From assembly GCA_963698405.1 (NCBI GenBank), contig CAVOQT010000002.1:434001-498000 (forward strand): a stretch of 64,000 bases of DNA. The letters are read 5' to 3'. Of this stretch, positions 14,928 through 22,812 are shown piece after piece. How positions within the stretch are numbered: the first letter of the stretch is position 1; the number at the start of each line of letters is the position of its first letter. Below the pieces are notes generated by a model. That model did not search any database and was not told where the DNA came from. It was given only the letters and a program-made list of their open reading frames with translations. This DNA comes from SHZI01 sp963698405 (GTDB lineage: Bacteria; Pseudomonadota; Gammaproteobacteria; Steroidobacterales; GCA-2729495). The position numbers and the translations under genes were made by a program.

Positions 14928-16382
14928 ATGAGAGGTTATCTGGGTAATTCAGCGCGCAATCGTCCCAAGGGCGGCGGTGGCAATAACGGCCCCCGCAACC
15001 GCAACGACGATATGAACAAGAAGCATCCCATGCCACCGCGCCGGCGCCATGGCCATGAAGAAACGGTTACCTTCTCGGATGACGAGGTGATCGCAAAGAG
15101 CCAGCTCGAGCTTGGCCAGAACCTCATGGACCTCAACGATCTCAAGAACAAGCCGCCCGGTGAACTGGTCGCGTTGGCCGAGTCGATGGGCATCGAGGGT
15201 ATGGCCCGCTCGCGCAAGCAGGACATCATTTTCGAAGTCCTCAAGGCTCATGCCCAGAGCGGTGAAAACATCTTCGCCGCCGGCGTGCTGGAAATCCTGC
15301 AGGATGGTTTTGGCTTCCTGCGCTCCTCTGACAGTTCCTACCTGGCCGGGCCGGATGACATTTACGTCTCACCCAGCCAGATCCGGCGCTTCAATCTGCG
15401 AACCGGCGATACGGTTTCCGGTCTGATCCGACCGCCCAAGGAGAGCGAGCGTTATTTTGCGCTGCTCAAGGTCAGCGAGATCAATTTCGATGCGCCCGAG
15501 AATGCACGCAACAAGGTGCTGTTCGAAAACCTCAAGCCGCTGTTTCCGAAGAGCCGGCTCGGGCTCGAGCAGGGCAATGGCAGTACTGAAGACCTGACCG
15601 CACGCATCATTGACCTCGTCGCGCCGATCGGCAAAGGCCAGCGCGGCCTGATCGTCTCGCCACCGAAAGCCGGCAAGACGATGCTGTTGCAGAATATCGC
15701 GCTCGCGATTACCTCCAATCATCCCGAGACCTACCTGATCGTGCTGCTCATCGACGAGCGTCCGGAAGAAGTCACGGAATGGGAGCGCAGCGTGCGCGGT
15801 GAAGTCGTGTCGAGCACCTTCGACGAACCGGCCAGCCGGCATGTACAGGTGGCCGAGATGGTGATCGAGAAGGCCAAGCGGCTGGTTGAGCATAAAAAGG
15901 ACGTCGTGATCCTGCTCGACTCGATCACGCGCCTGGCGCGCGCCTACAACACCGTGGTGCCCTCATCGGGCAAGGTGCTGACCGGTGGCGTCGATGCCAA
16001 CGCGCTGCATCGTCCAAAGCGCTTCTTCGGCGCAGCACGCAATATCGAGGAAGGCGGCAGCCTGACCATCCTGGCTACGGCGCTGATCGATACCGGTTCC
16101 AAGATGGACGATGTGATCTACGAGGAATTCAAGGGCACCGGCAACATGGAGGTCCATCTCGACCGCCGTATCGCCGAGAAGCGCATTTTCCCGGCCATCA
16201 ACATCAACCGTTCCGGCACGCGCCGTGAAGAACTGCTTACCCAGCCGGAAGAGCTGCAGAAGATGTGGATCCTGCGCAAGGTCCTGCATCCGATGGATGA
16301 GCTGGCTGCGGTGGAGTTCCTGCTGTCAAAGATGCAGGACACCAAGAAGAACGTCGATTTCTTTGATTCGATGAAGCGTTAA
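14928..16382 (+). CDS. rho: Transcription termination factor Rho
   Basis: This hexameric RNA helicase terminates transcription. Motifs: the N-terminal MDLNDLKNKPPGELVALAES, the OSB/CSD RNA-binding region (GVLEILQDGFGFLRSSDSSY), Walker A SPPKAGKTMLLQ, Walker B VVILLDSITRLARAYN and the R-loop region. The frame from 14928 gives 484 residues. The usual E. coli-like start corresponds to Met67 (15126). The extra N-terminus is basic and Gly/Asn-rich, and its start codon lacks a strong ribosome-binding site, so the true start is uncertain. Confidence 0.94.
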   Translation: MRGYLGNSARNRPKGGGGNNGPRNRNDDMNKKHPMPPRRRHGHEETVTFSDDEVIAKSQLELGQNLMDLNDLKNKPPGELVALAESMGIEGMARSRKQDIIFEVLKAHAQSGENIFAAGVLEILQDGFGFLRSSDSSYLAGPDDIYVSPSQIRRFNLRTGDTVSGLIRPPKESERYFALLKVSEINFDAPENARNKVLFENLKPLFPKSRLGLEQGNGSTEDLTARIIDLVAPIGKGQRGLIVSPPKAGKTMLLQNIALAITSNHPETYLIVLLIDERPEEVTEWERSVRGEVVSSTFDEPASRHVQVAEMVIEKAKRLVEHKKDVVILLDSITRLARAYNTVVPSSGKVLTGGVDANALHRPKRFFGAARNIEEGGSLTILATALIDTGSKMDDVIYEEFKGTGNMEVHLDRRIAEKRIFPAININRSGTRREELLTQPEELQKMWILRKVLHPMDELAAVEFLLSKMQDTKKNVDFFDSMKR

Positions 16383-16404
16383 GGGACGGACTGTAGGAGC
16401 GGCT

Positions 16405-16463
16405 GTAGGAGCGGCTTCAGCCGCGATTCAACCGATCAATATCGCGGCTGAAGCCGCTCCTAC
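16405..16463. repeat. Inverted REP pair (BIME-like) between rho and the next gene
   Basis: Two exact 23-base arms (16405-16427 and 16441-16463), GTAGGAGCGGCTTCAGCC plus CGCGAT-type ends, face each other across a 13-base loop. A truncated extra copy of the first 12 bases lies at 16393-16404. The right arm includes the TAG stop codon of the leftward gene at 16460-16462. It may also end transcription from both sides. Confidence 0.9.
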
Positions 16464-17284
16464 CGCCACTTGCCTCGGTCGGCGTCCATCTGCACGTGGC
16501 CACCACGGCGATCCAGCATGTGCTTGCCCAGTTCGGGGCCAAACACACGCTCTGCCAGAACGTTCATGGGATCTGAACGATTGGTGTAGTCGCGGTACGT
16601 GAAGTCGTAAGTCTGCAGGGCATCACGCTCATCCAGCGGGACTTCCCTGGCTTCGTCGATCCAGCGGAACCAGCGGTCCACGAATTTCACCAGATAGGCT
16701 TCGCACATATCAATGTGCTCGTCACTGAGCTCGGTGATGTAACTTGAGCACACCGGCGACTGCATGCCACGGATTGCCGGTCCATGGCTGGCGGACCAGA
16801 CGAAATCGGTGTTGGCGCGAAATTTCAGATAGTCCGCATTCGCTTCGCCTTCGTAGTACCTGTTGACATAGGCTTCGTCGACCTTGACGTCGGAGCGTGC
16901 AACGTAATCCGCATAGAACAGCAGCTTGGGTACGGTGCCGAAGATGATCATCAGATTGGGCACCTTGATGTGCTGGCTCAGTGCCACATTGATATTCATG
17001 TCAATGATGCTGGCCTTGCGGTTGCCAATCCATGAGCGCACATACCAATCGATACCGCCGCCGGTATAGCCGAAGAAGGAACCTTCCATCTGCTTGTCTG
17101 GCGAGGTGTAGTACTCGGCCCCCTGCGATATCGGATGCAATTTCGCATCACCGAAATAGCCCAGGATCCGCTCGTTGATCTTGCCGTGAATGTTCCAGCA
17201 ACGTTCCCATTGTTTGGATACATCCACATTCGGATTGTCCTGAAGGAACTCGTGAATGGTCTTGACGTCGCTTTGCTTGCTCAT
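16460..17284 (-). CDS. Red chlorophyll catabolite reductase-like protein (bilin reductase fold, tentative)
   Basis: This 274-residue soluble protein has no signal peptide or membrane segment. By eye its pattern resembles plant RCC reductase (PF06405): WYVRSWIGN, then DMNINVALSQ, KVPNLMIIFG, LLFYADYVARSDVKVD, YVNRYYEG, RGMQSPVCSSYI and a C-terminal RVFGPELGKHML corresponding to the plant RMFGEEV segment. RCC reductases belong to the ferredoxin-dependent bilin reductase superfamily. Plant catalytic residues could not be assigned safely. AAGGAAG precedes the ATG at 17284. The stop codon lies inside a REP arm. It could be another bilin-reductase-like family. Confidence 0.5.
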   Translation of the reverse strand: MSKQSDVKTIHEFLQDNPNVDVSKQWERCWNIHGKINERILGYFGDAKLHPISQGAEYYTSPDKQMEGSFFGYTGGGIDWYVRSWIGNRKASIIDMNINVALSQHIKVPNLMIIFGTVPKLLFYADYVARSDVKVDEAYVNRYYEGEANADYLKFRANTDFVWSASHGPAIRGMQSPVCSSYITELSDEHIDMCEAYLVKFVDRWFRWIDEAREVPLDERDALQTYDFTYRDYTNRSDPMNVLAERVFGPELGKHMLDRRGGHVQMDADRGKWR

Positions 17285-17309
17285 GGGGCTTCCTTGAATT
17301 CAGGTGCTT

Positions 17310-17374
17310 TTACAGGCCGCGGGCGATGGCGCGGTACGCGATATCCGTGCGGTAGACGGCGCTATCCCAGTGGA
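17310..17374 (-). pseudogene. Detached copy of the 3' end of purD
   Basis: Sixty-five bases match the last codons and stop of purD (21521-21585) at about 54 of 65 positions. On the minus strand they encode HWDSAVYRTDIAYRAIARGL and a stop, against HWDGAFYRKDIAYRAIARGL in PurD. Most differences are silent or conservative. The fragment is in the same orientation as purD and about 4.2 kb downstream of it, bracketing the lower-G+C segment. Confidence 0.88.
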
Positions 17375-17413
17375 GCTGCCTTCAGGTCAGCCCTGGTGAG
17401 AATGTGGGGTGAA

Positions 17414-18370
17414 TTATTCCAACAGTAAAGTGGGGGTGACATTGGCGATGGTATCGCCATTCTGATCGACGAAGTAGGTAGCAGAAGCCACCAGATTGAA
17501 GTTGGTTTGCCAATTGGTAAAAGTATCGGAATTGCCAGAGGTGATGGCAAAATTCAAGTCGAGTACATTGCTCTTGCCCATGCTCCACGCCGACGTAGCC
17601 ACGAAGCCATTCGGGTTGGTGATATACGCCAGCAGCGATTTAGTGCCATCTCCATTATCTTTTGTGGTTTGGATAATGTTGATATTGGGATCATGCGATA
17701 TCGGAACCAGCCTTGGCTCCAATGAGTCTGGAGCAATCGCCGCCGCATTGTACTGCAGCTCAAACTGCCCACCGTAGATGGGACTTGATGGGGTACCAGC
17801 ACTCGGTTTAATGCTTAAGTATTTCATTGGGGCGTAGGCGAAATACTGTTGGGTTTCTTCATATGAAGGCGTTCGAGTGCCCTCCAGAATTTGAACGCCG
17901 ATACTGGCATAACTGCCTTCGCCCAACATTCCAGTCTGGATCAATTGCGACGAACTAACGGTTATGGTGGCTGGGCCTGGCGCCAATGGCAGCGGCGTGT
18001 TGTTGGCATCACTCAAGACAAGCGATACATACGCGGCTCCATCGTAGGGATGCAAACTGCTGGGATCGGCAGGATCCGGTGCCATCGACAGCGAGGTGGC
18101 GTAATAACTGGTGTAGTCAGGATAAACCCGATAGATGCGATCAATCCGCAGAGGATAAACAGTGTTGTTCGCATCTTTAATCGTCGCAGTAATTTGCGAT
18201 CTTTTAAGCAATTGCCCGCCCAGATTGCGTTTGATGCCGCCGAGATTGACGCTGACGAAATCACCCGATTGTACGTAGCTGGGTGAGGTGTTAGGACTGA
18301 TGCATGCCGTCAATACGTTGAGCATCAACATCCCTGCCAGAATCACCTTGAGTTGCTTTAAATGGCTCAT
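17414..18370 (-). CDS. Hypothetical lipoprotein
   Basis: This 318-residue protein has a lipoprotein signal peptide (LKVILAGMLMLNVLTACIS, lipobox LTAC with Cys near residue 23). The mature part is predicted to be beta-rich with Thr/Ser-rich strands and no motif I recognise. Its codon use and G+C (roughly half by eye) differ from the flanking housekeeping genes. It is last in a three-gene leftward set, 71 bases after the dockerin protein gene. It may anchor or assist that protein at the envelope; this is inference. Confidence 0.7.
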   Translation of the reverse strand: MSHLKQLKVILAGMLMLNVLTACISPNTSPSYVQSGDFVSVNLGGIKRNLGGQLLKRSQITATIKDANNTVYPLRIDRIYRVYPDYTSYYATSLSMAPDPADPSSLHPYDGAAYVSLVLSDANNTPLPLAPGPATITVSSSQLIQTGMLGEGSYASIGVQILEGTRTPSYEETQQYFAYAPMKYLSIKPSAGTPSSPIYGGQFELQYNAAAIAPDSLEPRLVPISHDPNINIIQTTKDNGDGTKSLLAYITNPNGFVATSAWSMGKSNVLDLNFAITSGNSDTFTNWQTNFNLVASATYFVDQNGDTIANVTPTLLLE

Positions 18371-18441
18371 TTCAGTGTCGCCCTGATCAATTCAATATTT
18401 TCAAAGTACAGCAATTGATACCGCAACAATAAGAGCGCCGG

Positions 18442-20565
18442 TCAATTGCCCAGAGCTTGTTGTAACTTCAAGAGATCGGATACGGTAACTTTGCCATCAC
18501 CCACTCCCGTCGCCGGATACACATCCGCGCGAATCATTTCGGCAGCATCAAGCAGCTGTTGGCCACTCAGGTGACGCTGTGCCAGCAACAAATCGGCGAC
18601 ATCGAGCACACCATTGCCGTTGATATCGCCGCTACGCTCAACCACGCCCAACTGGATCGAAGCCAGCTGTAACGGCGTGGCTCCGGCGCTGTCTGTCACG
18701 GTCGCAGTGACGGTATGGTCACCTGGCAGCAATACCACATTGAGGCTGGATCCATTACCGAGCGCACCCTGCAGATTGGAAGCCCAGCCAATTGCAGCGC
18801 TCAGGTTGCCGTCCTCAACATCGGTTGCGGTGGCCTGCAAATTGATGGCGGTGCCACTGGCCATCAACAACCCATTCACCGGAGCGTTGATGCTAAGCAC
18901 CGGAGCCGCATCGGTGGGATTGGTGCCAGCCGCAAACTCGGTGAAATCGGTGGCACCGTCACCGTCCAGATCAGCGCTGCCATTGCGACCTAAATTGCCA
19001 AAGAAGTTAAGCTCCCACAAATCGTTCATGCCATCGAGATCGGCATCGCCATAGACTGTAACGGTGATCACCGCATTCGCACCAAGGCCACCGCTATCGG
19101 TCACACTGGCAGTAATGCTGTGGACGCCGACCGCGAGCGTCCGACTCAGCTGGGCGCCGCTGCCCAGGCTACCCTGTAGCGACGACGACCATTGAATAGC
19201 GGCGGATAAATTGCCGCTTTCGACATCGCTGGCACTGGCATCAAGCACGATGGTAGCGGTATTCGTGAACTTCGCATTATTCGCGGGTGCATTGATCTGG
19301 AGCGTGGGGGCAGTATTGGTCACGGTAAGAACAAATGTATCGGCCGCGGTGTTTACCCCATCGGACACGGTGACGGTAATATTCGCCACACCACTGGCAC
19401 CGAGATTGGGGGTAAACGATAAGGTGCGCAGGCGACCCGTGCCAGCAATCGAAAAGTCGCTGTTATCGATCAGCGCGGAGTTACTGGATGCGACGCTGAT
19501 CACCAAACCCGATACCGCGCTGTCGTGGTCATCGATGGCGAAGTTGACTGACCCCAGCTGGTTGCCACTGCTGCTAATGTCGGGAAAAGTGCTGATGACT
19601 GGAGTAAAGCTGGTGGACGTACTCCAACCAATATCAGCCAACAAGGCCTGCGTCAGGCTGGTGTCGCCAATACCGGGGTTTATCGCTGGCTCCATCAGTT
19701 CATTGGGGGTCACTGCCTTGCTGAAGTGCGCCACGGAACCGCCACTTTCCAGCGGATTGGGCGCATACATTTGAAAATGCTCTTGATTGATACCACCCGT
19801 GTAGGCTGCGCTGGCGGCATTGACGCGCGTACCTGTCCAATGCAAATCGGGCTCATCAATCGCAGAGGCCACGCGCTGAGCGTTGCTCATCTGGCTCCAC
19901 TTCAAACCCAGGCTGTGATCCTCGAGATTGACCATGAACGTGTCATCTCGATTGTTGAATTTGGTCCCGGTACTGGTATTCACAAAGGTTTGGAAACCAA
20001 GGCCGTGGCCGATTTCATGCAATACCACCGTCAGCATATCGATGGCATTGCTCGGCTTATTGCCATCAAGGCCGTAATACCACGCCGAGCTCTGCAAGCA
20101 TCCCGTCTTGCCGATCTCACTGTTGAACGTTGCACTGATATCGGCCGACGTGGGGGCCAGATCGACACCGGCAAGGGCATTGGCCTGGGCTGCAGAATAA
20201 TAAGTCAGGGTCAGCGGTGCGCCGCTGAAGTCGCGATGCAAGGTGACCGCACCGGCCGAACCGAGCACCGCCGAACTGGCGGTACAGGTGAGTGGATCGA
20301 AGGCCGAATCCACTTTGATTTCGACATTGCTGCTAACCACCGAGGACCAGATTTTGGCGGCGTAGCGAAATACCTGTAAGCGTTGCTCGCCCACCGTAAG
20401 GCCAGAATTACCGCCCACGGGGGTCGCTGCAGTCGCATCATTGAAACCTTCGCCCGGCCCGTCCTTGTTGACAATAGTAATCTGCGCAGCAGCCAACACG
20501 CTGGTTGAGTTCAGCACACCCAGCAAGCACACAGTCAGTCCCGGCAGGCGTCTAGCGCGAAACAT
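18442..20565 (-). CDS. Secreted putative metalloprotease with Ig-like repeats and C-terminal dockerin
   Basis: This 707-residue exported protein has a signal peptide (LTVCLLGVLNSTSVLAAA). A zinc-peptidase-like domain follows, with VVLHEIGHGLGFQTF near residue 180 and the later SVAHFSKAVTPNELMEP segment. Then come a cadherin-like region and two similar Ig-like repeats (INAPANNAKFTNTATIVLDA and INAPVNGLLMASGTAINLQA), separated by a Ca-binding stretch (DADLDGMNDLWE, DLDGDGATDFTE). The end is a type I dockerin: GDINGNGVLDVADLLLAQRH and DGKVTVSDLLKLQQAL. I start it at the ATG at 20565, overlapping the upstream gene by 14 bases. Dockerins are rare in gammaproteobacteria; no cohesin is visible here. 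Confidence 0.82.
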   Translation of the reverse strand: MFRARRLPGLTVCLLGVLNSTSVLAAAQITIVNKDGPGEGFNDATAATPVGGNSGLTVGEQRLQVFRYAAKIWSSVVSSNVEIKVDSAFDPLTCTASSAVLGSAGAVTLHRDFSGAPLTLTYYSAAQANALAGVDLAPTSADISATFNSEIGKTGCLQSSAWYYGLDGNKPSNAIDMLTVVLHEIGHGLGFQTFVNTSTGTKFNNRDDTFMVNLEDHSLGLKWSQMSNAQRVASAIDEPDLHWTGTRVNAASAAYTGGINQEHFQMYAPNPLESGGSVAHFSKAVTPNELMEPAINPGIGDTSLTQALLADIGWSTSTSFTPVISTFPDISSSGNQLGSVNFAIDDHDSAVSGLVISVASSNSALIDNSDFSIAGTGRLRTLSFTPNLGASGVANITVTVSDGVNTAADTFVLTVTNTAPTLQINAPANNAKFTNTATIVLDASASDVESGNLSAAIQWSSSLQGSLGSGAQLSRTLAVGVHSITASVTDSGGLGANAVITVTVYGDADLDGMNDLWELNFFGNLGRNGSADLDGDGATDFTEFAAGTNPTDAAPVLSINAPVNGLLMASGTAINLQATATDVEDGNLSAAIGWASNLQGALGNGSSLNVVLLPGDHTVTATVTDSAGATPLQLASIQLGVVERSGDINGNGVLDVADLLLAQRHLSGQQLLDAAEMIRADVYPATGVGDGKVTVSDLLKLQQALGN

Positions 20566-20995
20566 CAACTGAACCTTCGGCTTCAGGTACGGAATATTCC
20601 TGGATTTCCACCTCGCCCTGCTCATTCACGGTGGCTACAGGCACGGCCTGAAAGCGCCCCTGCAAATTCACGCTATACCCTGAAACAGCGGGTTCCTCCA
20701 CCAGACCCTCTGAGCGGGTATCAGTCATCTGCTCCAGCGCTTGCTGAATTTCCGGCTCTAGCGGGCGCACCGGCTCGACCGCTGTAGTGGCCGTTGAAAC
20801 AGTTTCCACAGGACCAGCTGCGACCGCAGCTTCTTGAGCAGCAGCGCTTATCGACTCGTTTAACGGAGGCTGGGAACTGTCTGCCTGAGGCAGAGATGAT
20901 TGCTCACCCGGCATCGCGCGCAGCAAAAAATAAACACCGAACGCCAGCGCCAGCATCAACAGTATTAGCCACTGCCTGGGCAATAATTTTTTCAT
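20552..20995 (-). CDS. Small single-pass membrane protein of unknown function
   Basis: This 147-residue protein begins MKKLLPRQWLILLMLALAFGVYFLLR, one N-terminal membrane anchor. A low-complexity Ala/Glu/Pro-rich periplasmic region follows (residues 30-100), then a short ordered tail (SGYSVNLQGRFQAVPVATVN). The ATG at 20995 is preferred over 21016 because it puts basic residues directly before the helix. Its stop overlaps the dockerin-protein start, so the two are coupled. No family was recognised. Confidence 0.6.
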   Translation of the reverse strand: MKKLLPRQWLILLMLALAFGVYFLLRAMPGEQSSLPQADSSQPPLNESISAAAQEAAVAAGPVETVSTATTAVEPVRPLEPEIQQALEQMTDTRSEGLVEEPAVSGYSVNLQGRFQAVPVATVNEQGEVEIQEYSVPEAEGSVDVSR

Positions 20996-21520
20996 CGTGA
21001 AACCCAAGCCTTTCAATACTCGGACCTTGCCACTTTTCTATCTCCTTATAGCAGCCATCATCTTGCACCTGAAATGCACCGAATCACTAAGCGTGAATTA
21101 CCTGGCACCAAGAATACCAACCAATGGCTGAACCATGATGAAATTCAATCAGATAGGGTGATCTGTTTCAGCTTGTATCGAGAGCGAGATCAGCCGCGCC
21201 AGGCAATACATAAGACTGCCATCACAAACGTTGCGGTCAGCCAGTCAATTCTCCTCGCGGGTGAGGCGTCAGCGGTTTAACTTAAGCTTCGCGCTGATCC
21301 CCCCGGAATTGTTCTGAAGCCAGAAGCGGAGGTTTCTCGTAATCTGAGTCGAGAAGACTCCAGTTAGGCGCACTCGATCACCGCACAACTCGCACGCCTT
21401 GCGCTCGCAGTGCCCCTGATTAAGTGCCAGCTCTGAGTAATAGTCGGGTTGGAGCCCTGCGATCCATCAGCCGAGTGGGTCTACTGTGATATCGCGCACG
21501 GTAGCGCGAGATCTGAAACC
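20996..21520. other. Intergenic region inside the purD-flanked segment
   Basis: About 520 bases have no recognisable gene. They contain several imperfect inverted repeats, including TCAGCG/CGCTGA around 21269-21297 and TTCTG/CAGAA around 21312-21325. A GTTTAAC at 21275 and a GTTAGGC at 21363 face each other like the simple-site ends of an integron attC, but the internal pairing is poor. The promoter for the leftward three-gene set should lie near its left edge. Confidence 0.4.
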
Positions 21521-22810
21521 TTACAGCCCGCGCGCAATCGCGCGGTACGCGATGTCCTTGCGATAGAACGCGCCGTCCCAGTGGATGCGGGCGGCGAGTT
21601 CGTAGGCGGTCTGTTGTGCTGCGCTCACCGTATCGCCAGTACCAACCACGCAGAGCACGCGGCCGCCGCGCGTCACGGTCCGGTTTTCTGTGTCGAAGCC
21701 GGTGCCGGCGTGAAAGACCTTCGACGTCGCGGAAGGCGCGGATGGCAATCCGCTGATCGGATCGCCGGTGCGGTATTGCTCCGGATAGCCACCAGCCGCC
21801 ATGACCACGCCGACCGTCGGGCGTGGATCCCACTCGGCTTTGGTCTTGCCCAAATTACCATCGAGCGCCGCTTCGATGAGCGAGAGCAGATCAGATTTGA
21901 GCCGGAACAGGATCGGCTGGGTTTCCGGATCTCCGAAGCGACAATTGAATTCCAGTACCTTCAGAGACCCATCGGGCTTGATCATCAGCCCGGCGTACAG
22001 AAAGCCGGTGTAGCGCACGCCGTCCTGGCGCATGCCATCGACCACCCGCTGCATGACCTGATCCATGACCCGTGCGGCAATCTCGTCGGTGACGACAGGT
22101 GCCGGTGAATATGCGCCCATGCCGCCCGTATTCGGGCCGCGGTCGCCATCGTCGCGGGCCTTGTGATCCTGTGAGGTGGCGAGCGGCAAAATTGCACCGT
22201 CCACGCCAACCATCGCGATGAAACTGGCTTCTTCGCCTTGCAGAAACTCTTCGATCACCACGCAGGCCCCGGCCTCGCCAAAGCTGCCTTCGCCGAGCAT
22301 GCCGGTCACGGCCTGTTCGGCTTCTTCGATCGAGTGCGCGACCACCACGCCCTTGCCGGCGGCAAGACCATCGGCTTTCACGACGATGGGCGCGCCGACT
22401 TTGGCAAGGTAGGCCAGCGCCTTGTCGAGATCGGTGAACGAAGCGTGGTGTGCAGTGGGAATGCCGTGCCGGACCATGAACTCCTTGGCGAAGTTCTTGG
22501 AACTCTCCAGTTGAGCCGCCTGCCGGCGCGGCCCGAAGCAGCGCTGGCCGGAACTCCAGAAGCGATCGGCGATGCCGGCGGCAAGTGCTGCTTCGGGGCC
22601 GACTACCGTGAGGCCTACATGTTCCTCGCGCGCCAGCTTGAGCAGCCCCTCAATGTCATCGGCTGCGACGGGCACGTTGCGCACGCCCGGCTCAAGCGCG
22701 GTGCCGGCATTGCCTGGTGCGACGATGACTGATTCGACGCGCTTCGATTGCGCCAGCTTCCAGGCCAGCGCATGTTCCCGTCCGCCACCGCCGACCACGA
22801 GGACTTTCAT
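21521..22810 (-). CDS. purD: Phosphoribosylamine-glycine ligase (PurD)
   Basis: This ATP-grasp enzyme makes GAR from phosphoribosylamine, glycine and ATP in de novo purine synthesis. The 429-residue length is standard. Motifs: N-terminal MKVLVVGGGGREHALAWKL, VVKADGLAAGKGVVVA near residue 145, and RFGDPETQPIL near 290. It lies 2 bases downstream of purH. Its final 20 codons (HWDGAFYRKDIAYRAIARGL) recur in diverged form at 17310-17374, so the present 3' end may have been brought in by an insertion. Confidence 0.96.
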   Translation of the reverse strand: MKVLVVGGGGREHALAWKLAQSKRVESVIVAPGNAGTALEPGVRNVPVAADDIEGLLKLAREEHVGLTVVGPEAALAAGIADRFWSSGQRCFGPRRQAAQLESSKNFAKEFMVRHGIPTAHHASFTDLDKALAYLAKVGAPIVVKADGLAAGKGVVVAHSIEEAEQAVTGMLGEGSFGEAGACVVIEEFLQGEEASFIAMVGVDGAILPLATSQDHKARDDGDRGPNTGGMGAYSPAPVVTDEIAARVMDQVMQRVVDGMRQDGVRYTGFLYAGLMIKPDGSLKVLEFNCRFGDPETQPILFRLKSDLLSLIEAALDGNLGKTKAEWDPRPTVGVVMAAGGYPEQYRTGDPISGLPSAPSATSKVFHAGTGFDTENRTVTRGGRVLCVVGTGDTVSAAQQTAYELAARIHWDGAFYRKDIAYRAIARGL

Positions 22811-22812
22811 GG

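Larger units (their letters stand above)
17375..21520. mobile_element. Putative inserted segment between two purD 3' ends
   Basis: The 4.1-kb segment is bracketed by direct copies of the purD 3' end (17310-17374 and 21521-21585). It carries three leftward genes (small membrane protein, dockerin/HExxH protein, lipoprotein) that are not part of the core cluster and look clearly lower in G+C than both flanks. This is the pattern left by elements that integrate at gene 3' ends and restore the coding end. No integrase or transposase gene is visible, so it may be a decayed or non-autonomous element. Confidence 0.4.

Noticed and set aside
21074..21280. 68-codon plus-strand frame in the purD-flanked segment
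   Set aside because: No ribosome-binding site, no motif, and a codon pattern unlike coding DNA.
17375..21520. Prophage or transposon
   Set aside because: No phage structural genes, transposase or terminal inverted repeats were found; only the purD 3' duplication supports mobility.
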